Part shown: one piece after another, positions 49,570-60,997 of the stretch
How the letters are laid out: each line of letters begins with the position of its first letter
How positions within the stretch are numbered: position 1 is the first letter of the stretch
From: Cryptomeria japonica
Lineage: Eukaryota > Streptophyta > Pinopsida > Cupressales > Cupressaceae
DNA: 64,000 nucleotides
Direction of reading: 5' to 3'
Assembly (NCBI RefSeq): GCF_030272615.1
Contig: NC_081412.1
Span: forward strand, 695,276,083 to 695,340,082
Made by a program: the position numbers and the translations under genes
Notes under the pieces: model-generated
The model's input: the letters and a program-made list of their open reading frames with translations, nothing else
What the model was told of the DNA's origin: nothing
The model's database searches: none

Positions 49570-50509
49570 TGTTGTCTTCAAAATCTGATTCCCTTTAACA
49601 TCCTCAAAATAATATGTTTTAAAGCTTGGTGCAAAAAAGATATAAAAGATAAGGAAATTCTCAAGACAACATATGACAAGGTTTAGACCTTCTACACTTC
49701 GGGATTACTCAGAGCCTAGGTGGGTATACCTTTGTGAATTAAATTCACGCTTTCGAACATAAACCCACAGTAAACCAGTCCAAAAAACCAGTGGGTCTAT
49801 TCACCTTGAAAACAACTGAAAACAAAGAATGGAAATTGTACTTATGTTCAGCATTTTGATCAACAAAAGTATGCAATAAACAACTTCAATTTAATACCAC
49901 TGCCTTATCCAAGGTCATAGAGTCATCTAAACTCAAATAAAACTCCTCAAACAAAACATCTTTATGCTTCCTGTCGACTTGGTTTCTATCAATCCTTGTA
50001 TATGCCTGACACTTACAAGAACTCAAGCGTTATAAACCAAGCTATGGTCATCAGAATTCAAAGTTCATTCCAGAGAGTTTACTTGTATGAGTGATCCCCA
50101 CCTCTTTAATTTCCCTCCTAAAGAGAAAAGCTAACGAACACTTATACTAAAATTGCTTTGCAATTCCATTCAAACAGAACAACCCTAGATTATTTAGAAT
50201 GAAAACAGTAAACAAATTTGTGAACAAACTTGAAGACAACACAGAGCTTTACTCAAAACCGATGGTCTGTATATTGATATTTAGTTCAAAAAGTATTACA
50301 AGAAATTTTGATTCTCCATTAAACTTAGAAAAGCTCAGATAAATTTCTGCAGCGTTTTCTTACAAGTTTTTGCGATCCTTTCTCCCTTAGTCCTGGTATC
50401 CATTTATAACAATATGGATGCACAAAGCTTCGGACTTCTCGAGGAGAGTTTGTTACAATAATTTCTTTCAAAATAAAGAGGTTACAATCTTTTCACAAAA
50501 GCAGTTACA
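49570..50509 (-). repeat. E3 3' LTR (inner end approximate)
   Basis: 49570-50082 is matched by the 5' LTR; beyond that the 5' copy is interrupted. The inner end at about 50509 is inferred: on the minus strand a purine-rich AGAGGCTGAAAAGAGCT is followed by TGTAACTGC, and a TATA box (TATAAATGG) lies about 100 bp inside. On this reading the extra ORF stop overlaps the LTR start. Confidence 0.55.
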
Positions 50510-53500
50510 AGCTCTTTTCAGCCTCTGCAGTTACTTCAACATGTTGTTCGGTTGCAACCTCTTTTGTCTTTTCAGGGTTGCTCTCCAACTGTTCTGGATC
50601 TTGGGTGGCATATTTAGTTGCCCACTCACTATATATCTCTTCTGTCGGCCATGAAAAATTAATCACATCATATTTAATTTTAGTCAACCTTTTCCAAGAA
50701 TTCCTCAGTTTGTTGACTTCTGAATTAAGAAAACCATAATGTGACTTAATTTTTTCTATCTCTTGTATTGTCACAACAAAGAAAGAAGTATCATCAAGAT
50801 CAATGATTCCTTTAACTCTTGCTGACAATTTGGCTTCTATCTCCTTAAGCCATATCTTCTTGTCTTTTAACTGATCCTAATTAGCAAAAATTCCTGGGAG
50901 CAACTCAAAAACTTGATCAGTGTACTCCTTGCACAAATTAACCTTCCTATCCACATTATCCACCTCTGTTGCCAATTGCATTAAGACTTTAGTGATGTCA
51001 GAAGTGGATTTAATAATGGGATTGGCTCTTGCTTCATCACAGGATACACACATGAACTCTAGATCTTGCTCCCTAGGCCTCCATCTGTCAAAAATGGGTG
51101 TCAAAATGGCCTTATCTCTCCTCAGCTCATTCCATATTTCCATAATTTTACTTACATTGTTATAAAGCAATGAGGCATTTACTGTATCTGCAAAACTACA
51201 AATTGTAGCCCTTATTTTCTCCTCATATTTCTCTGCATATAAGGCCTGAGCCTGTTTCAAATTTTCTAACTCCTGGGGAGTGATTTCAATCATCTGAGAG
51301 CTGGAAGGTGCTGGAGATGGTGGAAGTTCAATGATAGGGCTAGTAGGTGGAGGTCTTGCAGGAGAAGAGGAAATCATCAATGTTGAAGACTCACCTTGTT
51401 GGTATTGTCCCATCAACTGGCTCTACAATTTAGCAATGATGCTATCTTTACCTCTTACCTCCTCCTTGGCACTATTATAGGCCTTTAAAACTGTTTCCAA
51501 CTTAATTGGGAGGGCCTCTTTTTCTTTGGCTTCCTTCTCTGCCACTGCAACACTGAATTTTGCAGTTTCTAACACAATGCTAGCACCCTCTACTACCGCT
51601 GTACTCTGCACTCTCTTTACCATCATTCTGCCGAGGTAACTTAACCCTGGGGTGTCTTTGCCTTTCTTGCTCTCATTCCTCTTGAGAGACCACATAACTA
51701 ATGCAGCATTATCCTTATTGAAAGTAACCCCTTCCATGGGTTTAGTTTCTTTTCTTACTGCATCTAATACCAGGGCATCTGCAATATCCCACTCTGGTAA
51801 GATAAGCACTCCAACTTGTGCTACCATATCTCTTCCCTGCTCAGGGGTGATGGTTTTGAATTCTTCCATCATCTCTTGTTTTATTTCTTCTTCCACTGAG
51901 GCTGGATCTTTATTGGGCTACTCAGCGTTTCTTGTCTCACATCTAGCATTATATCTATCTATATGTTGTTTCCAAATGAATTGCATGAATGCTTCCGATG
52001 TGACAAAATTGTCATCCGCTAGAAAGGCACTACTTGCCTTTTTTATCTCAGGATCCCACTCCTGGCCTTTAAATTTAGTAGAGGTGATATCCATTTCAGC
52101 ATTAATGGGTTCTTTTGGCATCCCTTCCTCCACTTCATCATAGGTGTATGCAATTTCCCCTAAACTACCCAACTGCAAGAGGTATTCAGCTGTTGCTTGT
52201 TCATCTCCTATATGGATAGGGGATTGGGATGGGGAATACAAAGGTGTATCTGATTGCACTTCCTTCCCCACCCTTTGCTTCTTTGGGCTGTCTTGGATGT
52301 CAATGACATCTTGTATCTTCCTCTTTCCTTTAGATGTAGAGGGCTCCCCTGTTGTAGGCACTAGCATACTGTAACCTGATTTCTTATGCAGTGTGTAATC
52401 ACTAGGAAGAATTGCTTTGCTGGAAGCTGACATACTTAGGATCATTCTGGCTTTTTCAGGGTTTCTCTTAATCATAGCTTCCCTCTTCTCCTTCAGTGTT
52501 TGCATCACATCCTCAAAGCAAACAATCAAAAACTTTATTTTCTCTTCTAGTGGGAAGAAGCTAGACAATGGGTCATAGCTAGCATTAAAATGATGCACAA
52601 AATCCAAGGCTTTCTTATAAGCCACCCACTTTTCTTTCCTTAGTTCCTTCTCATCTAGATCAAACTCATTTCTGATGAGGTCTTTAGGAAACTGGAATTG
52701 ATGAGGTCTACCTCTGCATGCTACCTTCTTTCTAAACACACCATTGAAGAAGTCCTCTGGATCAACACACCTGGACACTGCAGTGGACAAATGATAAGGT
52801 TTGAGGAAATCCTCAAAGCAGTTCTAGCCTCCCTTTGTTATTACAAATTGGTGGGATATGGTAGCTGCAGGGAAAATAGTCCCTTTACCTCTGCCTGTCA
52901 ACTCTGCTTCTTGTAGGCCACCAATTTGCCTAAGGATCTCTGCTATTCCCACTTTGAGAGGGACCCGGTAAGGTAACAAAAATGGAGTGCCCCTAAAACC
53001 AAAAACTCTGAAAACTATGGAGACTGGATATAAATAAATGTCACCCCAGTTATGAACAATTTTTATATACTCTGTGAATTCTTTTGGCCTTATGAATTCC
53101 AGATGAACCTTGGGGACTCTTGGGTTATCAGAGCAGAGGAGAGTCCTTATTTGGGATGCAAAATATTTATCAAACTTCAAAAAACTAGCATCCTCTCTGT
53201 CCCATGACAACACAGTACTCCATAATTGTACTGGCATTTTTTCTCCTTCCTTCTCCTTAACCAGGTCTAATCCACTGGCAAAATAATCACCACCTTTGAA
53301 GAGAAAAAGGTGCATTAGGAGTGAATACCATCCGAAAGGTCTGTCCACCTTTCCATTCTTTATTCCTATTAACCCTCCATGAATAGCATCGACAATGAAA
53401 GAGGCATAATCAAATGTGATAGCAAGAGAAGGATTCAAAATTTGGGCAATCATTAGCAAGTAATGATTCGGCATATTTGCTTCAGCATCTTCTCCTAGAA

Positions 53501-54143
53501 CTTGACAAAGTGCCCAGTACATTCCTTTAGGCCTCAGGGTAAACATACTTAATGAGAAGGGCTCTTGTGTGTTAGGTCCTACAACTGTTAACCCTCCTAT
53601 TTTCACAAAAAGTTCCTTGAGAGGCCCATTCCTGAGATGACTCCTCTGTGCACCATAAATTTGGGCTAATGATGTGAAATTTATAGGTTCTAGGAAGTTT
53701 GTGAACTCATTAAGCCCAAATGTCGTCCTAAACTCTTTAGCATTAATTTCAACAAGGGTTTTTTCCATTTACATCCCGGATGCATCTTGTGACTGGATCA
53801 TAATTTAACGCCATTTGGGTTAGCAGGTCTGTATCCATGAATACTCCTGGACAACTAGTTTTCCAACATCCAGTTCCCAGATACTGTTTTGCGGGGCAGG
53901 AGAATTTCTCATTCCGAATCCCACTTTGAATAACCCCAACCCAGACAGTCCAACCTGTGGGTCTCTCAACCAATTTCCTTTGTCATATAATCCTTCTCCT
54001 ATTTTTAGACAGGGAGCCCTAGGCACTAACTCTTTAGCCTTTGATGTCTAATTGGTTGACAACGTCAACTGTTCTAAAAAATCATCACATACACTTCTTT
54101 CTAAATAGTTAACCTTGCCGGAGAATTCCCTTTTAGGAGCCAT
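50505..54143 (-). pseudogene. E3 extra ORF downstream of integrase, about 1,212 codons
   Basis: From ATG 54143-54141 (MAPKREFSGKVNYLERSV) to the stop at 50505 is exactly 1,213 codons in one phase. Stops occur near 54048, 53770, 52822, 51916, 51420 and 50875, and two compensating frameshifts between about 53970 and 53770 leave the phase unchanged. The first third is globular with hydrophobic helices (MIAQILNPSLAITFDYASFI near 53460-53400, then WYSLLMHLFLFKGG). The middle has a nuclear-signal-like KGKRKIQ...SPKKQRVGK near 52320-52255. Then come helical Glu/Lys-rich segments, a Pro-rich linker near 51345, and another helical end. No polymerase or envelope motif is seen. Athila- and some Tat-type elements carry extra ORFs here, but I do not recognise this protein. 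Confidence 0.65.
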
Positions 54144-54789
54144 TTTGTAAATGCAAGAAATGAATGCCACTCTTAAACAACTCTACGAAGAATTAATTAT
54201 CTATTTTAGAACACTGCACAAGAATTGCTACACAAAAAAAACAAGAGAACCTGTTCTTTGCTTGAAGGAATTTTCTCTGCACCTGAACTGACTTGCTCTG
54301 TATATTAGGAAAATAACTTTGCGTCTGCTCTTTTGCAAAATCCTTTAAAAGATATCTTTACCCGGTTGGTAGGAAATCAAATATTTGTACTCAGGGCCTT
54401 AACTATAACATTGATTCCGCATGCTTCGGCCGTCCCTTCGAAATTGAATTCATACAAGAATTCATATTTTTCACTCCAACGGGTCACAATATTCCTGCAA
54501 GTGCTTCATTTTGTTCTTTCGCAACTTCGCGAGGCATAACTATTGGGTAGCTTAGTCCTGCGAAATAACGTCAACCGTTCGATCAAAAGAAACTTGATCG
54601 AGCGTTAGATTAACTAACAGCTTTGGCTTTTCTCTGGGTCCCGCTTTTCTATTGGCTACATAATATCACGTGGCGGCTGATCATTGGCCTTGAAATCCCC
54701 TTCGCATTCCACTTGATACTGGCCGCGTGTTTTTCTTTTATACCGACAGTTCCACCTTGGCAGTCCCACATTTTCTTCTCAGACCACGT

Positions 54790-55620
54790 GTCATCATGAC
54801 ACGTGGATGGTTCTCGTTCACTCTCGCTATTTTGCGGGCATAAAGAGTGAGCACCTTACTTTCACGAAATAGCGCGGACCGTTGGATCATCTCCCAAGGT
54901 GATCGACATTTAATCCTCTGAAAAGGCTCTCAGGAGGGGTGGGCCCACTGACTCGTCGTGAACACCTGGCACCCAGTCACTGTCGGAGCTGACTTGTCAC
55001 TCTGTTATTTGTCAAAAGAAAACCATGGGGCCCCACTTTCATCTCAACAGCTGCATCCTCCAGGTCATCATCATGACACGTGGACGGTTCTCATTCACTC
55101 TCGCTATTTTGCGGGCATAAAGAGTGAGCACCTTACCTTCACGAAATAGCGCGGACCATTGGATCATCTCTCAAGGTGATCGGCGTTTAATCCTTTGAAA
55201 AGGCTCTTAGGGGGGGTGGGCCCGCTGACTCATCATGAACACCTAGCACCCAGTCACTGTCGAAGCTGACTTATCACTCTGTTATTTGCCAAAAGAAAAC
55301 CATGGGGCCCCACTTTCATCTCAACAACTACATCCTCCAGGTCATCATCATGACACGTGGACGGTTCTTGTTCACTCTCACTATTTTGCGGGCATAAAGA
55401 GTGAGCACCTTACCTTCGCAAAATAGCGCGGACCGTTGGATCATCTCTCAAGGTGATCGGTGTTTAATCCTCTAAAAAGGCTCTCAGGAGGGGTGGGCCC
55501 ACTGACTCATCGTGAACACCTGGCACCTAGTCACTATCGGAGCTGATTTGTCACTCTGTTATTTGCCAAAAGAAAACCACGGGGCTCTAGGTGTTATTAA
55601 TAGCTATACCTGTCAGGTCA
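54790..55620. repeat. 277-bp tandem repeat, three units, each with a hairpin
   Basis: ACGTGG starts at 54801, 55078 and 55355, exactly 277 bp apart. Each unit contains TCATGACACGTGGA (an ACGTG core), the CGCTATTTTG/CGAAATAGCG hairpin module, GAGTGAGCACCTTAC in the loop, and GGGTGGGCCC. Degenerate single copies of the hairpin module lie at about 54525-54590 and 55770-55830. It is located between integrase and the extra ORF. Confidence 0.9.
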
Positions 55621-56362
55621 TATCTACCTGCGACATGACTCACCTCTGGGGCCTGCCTTTTAGCCTTTAACCCTGACCCGCTGACTGTTGTGACTTGTGC
55701 CACGTGCTACCATTTTACTCATTGTCAACAACCAGCTAGATCATCAATGTGGCATGCCATGTGGTTTTTACTATTTCATGGGGTATAAACTACACGCAAA
55801 TTTGCCTAGTGAAATAACGCAAGTCGTAGATCCATCTGTGAGATGCGCACTAGTTACTAGGCGGGGACAACTTTAGAAGAAAAACATACAAGGCATAAAA
55901 TTTTTGATTAATCAACATAACTGCCTAGGCAAACAACAAGGGGGGACACATCCTACGACCCCGCGACCCATTACTTAAGTGAATAAAGTAACGGAAGATT
56001 AGAAACCAGAGGGTTTAAAACAAATACGATAGGATCTAAAATCAAAAACCCTTAAACCCTTAAAAGCTAGAACAAAGTTGAAGCATTTGGAATTACACCC
56101 TATTCAAAAAATTCAACATACCATAGCCAATCATGGGAAAAGAAAAACCCAATTTTAATCAGTGATAACAGCGGCTCTGACTGGGGATGGTTGATTTCGA
56201 GATCAACACAAGAAAACTCAGAAACTCTGGAGAAACAGACCAAAACATAGACCAAAACCAGAAAAGCAGGAAAGAAAACAAAATATGTACAGACAAAGGA
56301 CCTACCATGCATGGACATTAAGAGAAATAATGCTTCAGGAATTGTCCATGCACTGGAAATTC
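55621..56362 (-). other. E3 spacer after integrase
   Basis: No protein-like gene. A 72-codon minus frame at 56100-56318 has a hydrophobic stretch (YFVFFPAFLVLVYVLVCF) resembling a membrane segment, in the same phase as integrase after one stop. It could be a tail of pol or chance. Confidence 0.35.
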
Positions 56363-57640
56363 CTACATTTCATCATCCATATTTTTCAAGAAATATGAAT
56401 CCTTACCATTTAGGTCACAAACCACAAAAGGGCCAATCCATAGTGATTCAATTTTTTTATGCTTTCCTTTATCCTGTCCTTTTGCATTCCACTGAAGAAC
56501 CATGTCATCAATTTGAAACTTCCTTAGTGATATCCTTTTATCAAAAAGATACTTTGACTGCAACTGGATCTTCTAATTTTTCTTATGGGCAGAAGTCCTA
56601 AGCTCCTCCATTTCTACAATTTGGATCATTCGGTTTTCCATTGGTTCAGATACCTCCATGTCCTCATTCTGCAAAAACTTATACACTGGAAGTAGGTTAT
56701 TTACTGGCAGTCTAGCTTGGGTACCATAAACCAACTCAAAAGGTGACATTCCAATGGATTTTTTAACTGTTATTCTATCTGCCCACAGAGTTAACTTCAA
56801 CTTTTGATCCCAAGATCTTTTATTTTCCTCTAGGATTTTCTTGATTATATTCAACAGGCTTTTATTGCTGGATTCTGCTTGTCCATTCCCTTGAGGGTGA
56901 TAAGGTGATGAGTATGAAATGAGTATACCATGACTATTGCAAAAGCCTACAAATTCTTCTGATCTAAAACACATAGCATTATCCATTACCAATTTTACAG
57001 GTGTTCCAAATCTAGTCACAATACTATCCATCAGGAAATCAATGACAATTTTACTAGTAGCTCTTCTTGTAGGAATGGCTTCTATCCATTTGGTGAAATA
57101 ATCAGTGGCCACTATGATCCATCCATGACCTCTCCCTAACTTCTCAACAATTTCTCCAATAAAATCAATGCCCCACTGGACAAAAGGAGCTTCTACAGAA
57201 ACTGGATTTAGAGGTAAGGCTCCTTCATATTTGAGCTTGGATGAGAATCTTTGACATGGATCACATCTCCGTACATATGCATGGGTATCTTTAAATAAGG
57301 TGGGCCAATAGTACCCAGCTCGTATTATCTTGCCAGCAGTAGTCTTAGCAGAATAATGACCTCCACATACTCCATCATGCATTTCAGTGAACACCTGTTT
57401 AGCTTGAAATTCATCCAAACACATTAGTAACTCTCCATCTCTTTTTCTCCAGAAAAAATCACCCTGAATGAGCACATATTTTTGGGACTTGAGTTTTAGA
57501 GTTCTTCTCTGATTGTATGTCATTTCTTTTGGGAGTATATCACCTCTTAAAACTTGAATTATCTTTGTGTACCAGGGTTGCCTCTCAATACTAGTGACCA
57601 AGGCATCTCTAACCTCAACATTGTGTACTTCTACATTCAT
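56363..57640 (-). pseudogene. E3 integrase
   Basis: Nearly complete integrase: open for 355 codons, one stop at 56573-56575, then a C-terminal part in the same phase. HHCC zinc domain at residues 88, 95, 126 and 129. Catalytic core with WGIDFIG (D159), VMDNAMCF (D220) and GNGQAESSN (E256), the D-35-E spacing expected, so all three acidic residues are kept. The C-terminal FQIDDMVLQWN and GPFVVCDLNG parts match the gypsy GPY/F region. It is out of phase with RT, so one frameshift lies near 57640. This is the best preserved integrase in the window. Confidence 0.9.
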
Positions 57641-59454
57641 GAGATTTGACTTAGTCGTGAGCTAGCCAAACCTAACCCTCTCACCAATTTGGTGATCTTT
57701 ATCTCCAAGTTGAACTCTTGAATTCTATTGATCCATCTGCATCTCTTCCCAGTAACCTCAGACTGAGACAAAATATCTTTAACTGCAGCATGTGGGACAT
57801 AGGCAATGATGTTTGCATTCACCAGATATGGCCTAAACGCCTTAACAACTTTAACTAAGGCATAATCTTGTTTCTCCATGGTTTCATATTTTATTTCTAC
57901 TGCTTGCAAAGATTTACTGTAGAAAGCTATGGGATGTTCATATCCTTCATTGTTCTTTTGTAATAGTACTGCAGCCACCGTGTGATATGAAGCAAAAGAA
58001 AACAGAGAAAAAGGCTTACTATAATCAGGGGATTTCAACACTGGTGCCTCCAAGATTGCATTCTTAATCTCATCAAAAGCTTTTGAAGCTTCTTGATTCC
58101 AATGAAACTTTGTGTCCTTCTTAAGCAATTTGACAATAGGCTTCACTATCTCTATGAAGTTTGCAATGAATCTCCTGAAAAAATTTACTTTACCTAAAAA
58201 AGATTGGATACCTTTCACATTTGCAGGTTCAGACACCCTATTGATTGCTTCAATTCTCTTAGGGTCTATTCTTACCCCTTCCTTGGAAACTATGTGTCCC
58301 AATAACTTTCCTTCAGTGACCCCAAAGTGACATTTCTTGGGATTCAGTGATACACCAAATTTCAGGGCTTTATCGAACACCTTCTCTAGATGTCCACAAT
58401 GATCATTAGCTTTCTTTGAGAAACAAGTGAGATCATCTTGGTAAACCACCATGATAATATTTATGAATTCTTTAAAAGCCACATCCATAGCTCTCTGAAA
58501 CGTAGCTCTTGCATTTTTTAAACCGAATGGCATTCTCACATATACATAGGTTCCCCATGGAGTAGTGAAAGTTGTTTTAAACTGTTCAGACTCCTTTACC
58601 AACACTTGATTGTATCCTGAGAAACCATCCACCATGGATAAAATATCACAACCTATCACTCTTTGTAGCATTGCTTCCATATTTGGGGATGAGTAATTAT
58701 CTTTTAGGGAAGCAACATTTAGATTCCTAAAATCTACACACAACCTGATATCTCCATTCTTCTTCTTTACTGGGACCAGATTAGAGACCCATGAAGAATG
58801 CCTTATTGGTTTGATAATCCCCCCTTCTCTCAATTTGGTCAACTCTTGTTGCATTTTAGTTTCTAATAAGGGGTTGATAAGTCTCTGTTTCTGTCTGAAA
58901 GGCTTAGCATCTGGAAGTAAAAGAACTTCATGCTGAAAAAGATCTTGTCTATACGGCTTTAGGTCTTCATAAGACCAAGCAAAGACATGCTTATACCTTT
59001 TCAATAAATTGATAAGGTTAGTCCTAACATGAGGGGGTAATTTTTTTCCAATATATACCAACTTAGGGGATGATTCTATCCCCAGGTTTACCTCCTCTAA
59101 TTCTTCCAACTTGGTGGTAGACTGCTGAAGTAAATGACTATCATTATAACTAAACATGCTTTCCAGCTCTACCAGCCCTTTAGGTATTTTATTGGTTTCC
59201 AACTGGACAACATCATTTCCAAACACTGTCTCTCTATTGTCCACCACTTCCACCAGTGCATTACAATCAATCTTTTGTCCATCATAATCATCAACACATT
59301 GAATAAACCTAAGAATGTCTTCATCATCAGAAAAAACTTGCCAATTGTACACATTATCAGGAATAGCAGGCCTAGATTTTATTTCCACAGTGAAAATATC
59401 GATCACCGTTGCATCATCATTTTTCAAAGCAACATTAGCTAGGAAATCTGCCAT
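57637..59454 (-). CDS. E3 reverse transcriptase and degenerate native RNase H
   Basis: An open frame of 605 codons. The first residues (MADFLAN) are the last part of the archaeal-type RNase H, followed by a linker (IPDNVYNWQVFSDDEDI, residues 31-47). RT spans about residues 190-400, with RLCVDFRNLN, MVDGFSGYNQVLV, MPFGLKNARATFQRAMD and VVYQDD (338-341). A Ty3-type RNase H fold follows at 470-600, but its catalytic positions read LFSFASYH, IAYVPHAA and GLASSRL instead of Asp-bearing motifs, so it is probably only structural. No stop interrupts the frame. Confidence 0.9.
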   Translation of the reverse strand: MADFLANVALKNDDATVIDIFTVEIKSRPAIPDNVYNWQVFSDDEDILRFIQCVDDYDGQKIDCNALVEVVDNRETVFGNDVVQLETNKIPKGLVELESMFSYNDSHLLQQSTTKLEELEEVNLGIESSPKLVYIGKKLPPHVRTNLINLLKRYKHVFAWSYEDLKPYRQDLFQHEVLLLPDAKPFRQKQRLINPLLETKMQQELTKLREGGIIKPIRHSSWVSNLVPVKKKNGDIRLCVDFRNLNVASLKDNYSSPNMEAMLQRVIGCDILSMVDGFSGYNQVLVKESEQFKTTFTTPWGTYVYVRMPFGLKNARATFQRAMDVAFKEFINIIMVVYQDDLTCFSKKANDHCGHLEKVFDKALKFGVSLNPKKCHFGVTEGKLLGHIVSKEGVRIDPKRIEAINRVSEPANVKGIQSFLGKVNFFRRFIANFIEIVKPIVKLLKKDTKFHWNQEASKAFDEIKNAILEAPVLKSPDYSKPFSLFSFASYHTVAAVLLQKNNEGYEHPIAFYSKSLQAVEIKYETMEKQDYALVKVVKAFRPYLVNANIIAYVPHAAVKDILSQSEVTGKRCRWINRIQEFNLEIKITKLVRGLGLASSRLSQIS

Positions 59455-60921
59455 GATATTTTTTGTTCACTCTATCCAATTAATAGAAAACGCATCAAAA
59501 TGCTCAATAACATCCCAAACAACATGCTTATACTACTTTAATTTATCATTTTTGGATGCATATTTAGATCTTACCTGAGAGACAACCAATTTTGAATCCC
59601 CCATTACTTTCAACAATTGGATTCCATGCCTTTTTGCAACCTCAAGTCCTAGTAGTAAGGCCTCATACTCTGCAGTATTATTTGTGCACTGGAATGCCAA
59701 TAAAAATGAGTATTTAAAAGTTATACTTGACGGGGATACAAAAAGAACCCTTGCTCCAGATCCTTCTTTGGAACAAGCTCCATCAAAATACATCTGCCAC
59801 AACCCATACTGCTGTGCTTGTAGCTCGACTACAATGGGGTTAGTATTCTTCAATTGAGGTGAAATTGGTTGAAGTCTAAAATTATCTAAATCTACATCAA
59901 TCATACAATTAAGCATACTAGGGTCTACATTTTCAATTACCCTAGGAGCTCGTGGTTCTCTATATAATTTGACCTGATTACCACCAATAAGAATGGTAGC
60001 ATAAGATAAGTCCAGTTGAACATTTCCCCCTACTGCTGCTGCCCACTGCCTGGAAAGTAACATACCATAGTGGGGTTTAGTATCAGTAACAATAACATCC
60101 ATTTTGTAAGTGGCTTTAGGAAATGCTGCTATTTTTACTTCTACATATTTCATTGTACCTATCATAGGTACTTCTCTGTTATCCATGGCATAGCATTTCC
60201 CATACACAGTGGTTACTGATAACCCTAATTCTTTCATAACACCATAGGGCATTACATTAGCAGCTACTCTTGAATCTATCATGCAATTTTTAATCAACCG
60301 GTTATTGACTAACAAAGTAACATAGAAGGGATCCACCTGAGAAGGCTCTTGAGTGATAGTGGTTCCAACATAAACCTCTGGGGTTCGGAACTCTTGATCC
60401 TTTTCAACTTTGGCTAAACCAGTGGGTAATACTGTGTCACTATCAGATATACCAGAAAATAAAGACAAAGCTGCATCCTTATGTTCTTTAATCTTTAGCA
60501 ATTCTATTAATGGAGCAGTGACTTTCATTTGAGTTAAAGCTTGGGCCATATCAAATGTATAATTATTGCATTTTTCAGTATTAACCCTAACTCTTTCTGT
60601 TTTGGATTGATTTGTCCTTTTCACAGTCTCTGCTCCTTGCACATCACCAACATTTTTATCATCTATGCCTTTAGGTATATCTTTAACTTGTTCCTCTTTT
60701 CCTTGACTGACTTTAGGAAAAGTAGTGGCACTGCTTGATGCCCCCTTTTTTGTGACTTCTTTTACAAACATAGAACCCGACTCACCTTGATCAGTATCTC
60801 TCTTGATGCTTCTCAAATCATAGTTATGTTTTGCTTTGGTGATTGCAACCTTTGTGAGATTTCTAACTTCTTCCTCACTAGGCCTCCTAAGATGAACCTC
60901 TTCATCTTCAATTGTTACCAC
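59440..60921 (-). pseudogene. E3 protease and archaeal-type RNase H, upstream of RT
   Basis: Open for 462 codons (60921-59533), then two stops within the last part. A Lys/Ser-rich linker (1-190) precedes a retropepsin-like domain at about 200-310, where the active site reads MIDSRVAANVMP (Gly of the usual DSG/DGG replaced by Arg). From residue 374 there is a second RNase H: YFDGACS (D380), NNTAEYEALL (E419) and VMGDSKLVV (D442); the last Asp is in MADFLAN at 59448. All four acidic positions are present. The domain lies between protease and RT, not after RT as in E1. It is in phase with the RT frame. Confidence 0.88.
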
Positions 60922-60997
60922 ATTTAATGTGAGATGCCAACCTAAGGCTAACTATCCTTGCACTAACTTTTCATTATCCAGCACATCACTGTATTCA

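Noticed and set aside
56100-56318. Membrane-like minus-strand frame after E3 integrase as an envelope gene
   Set aside because: Only 72 codons with one hydrophobic stretch and no other envelope-like feature; more likely a pol tail or chance.
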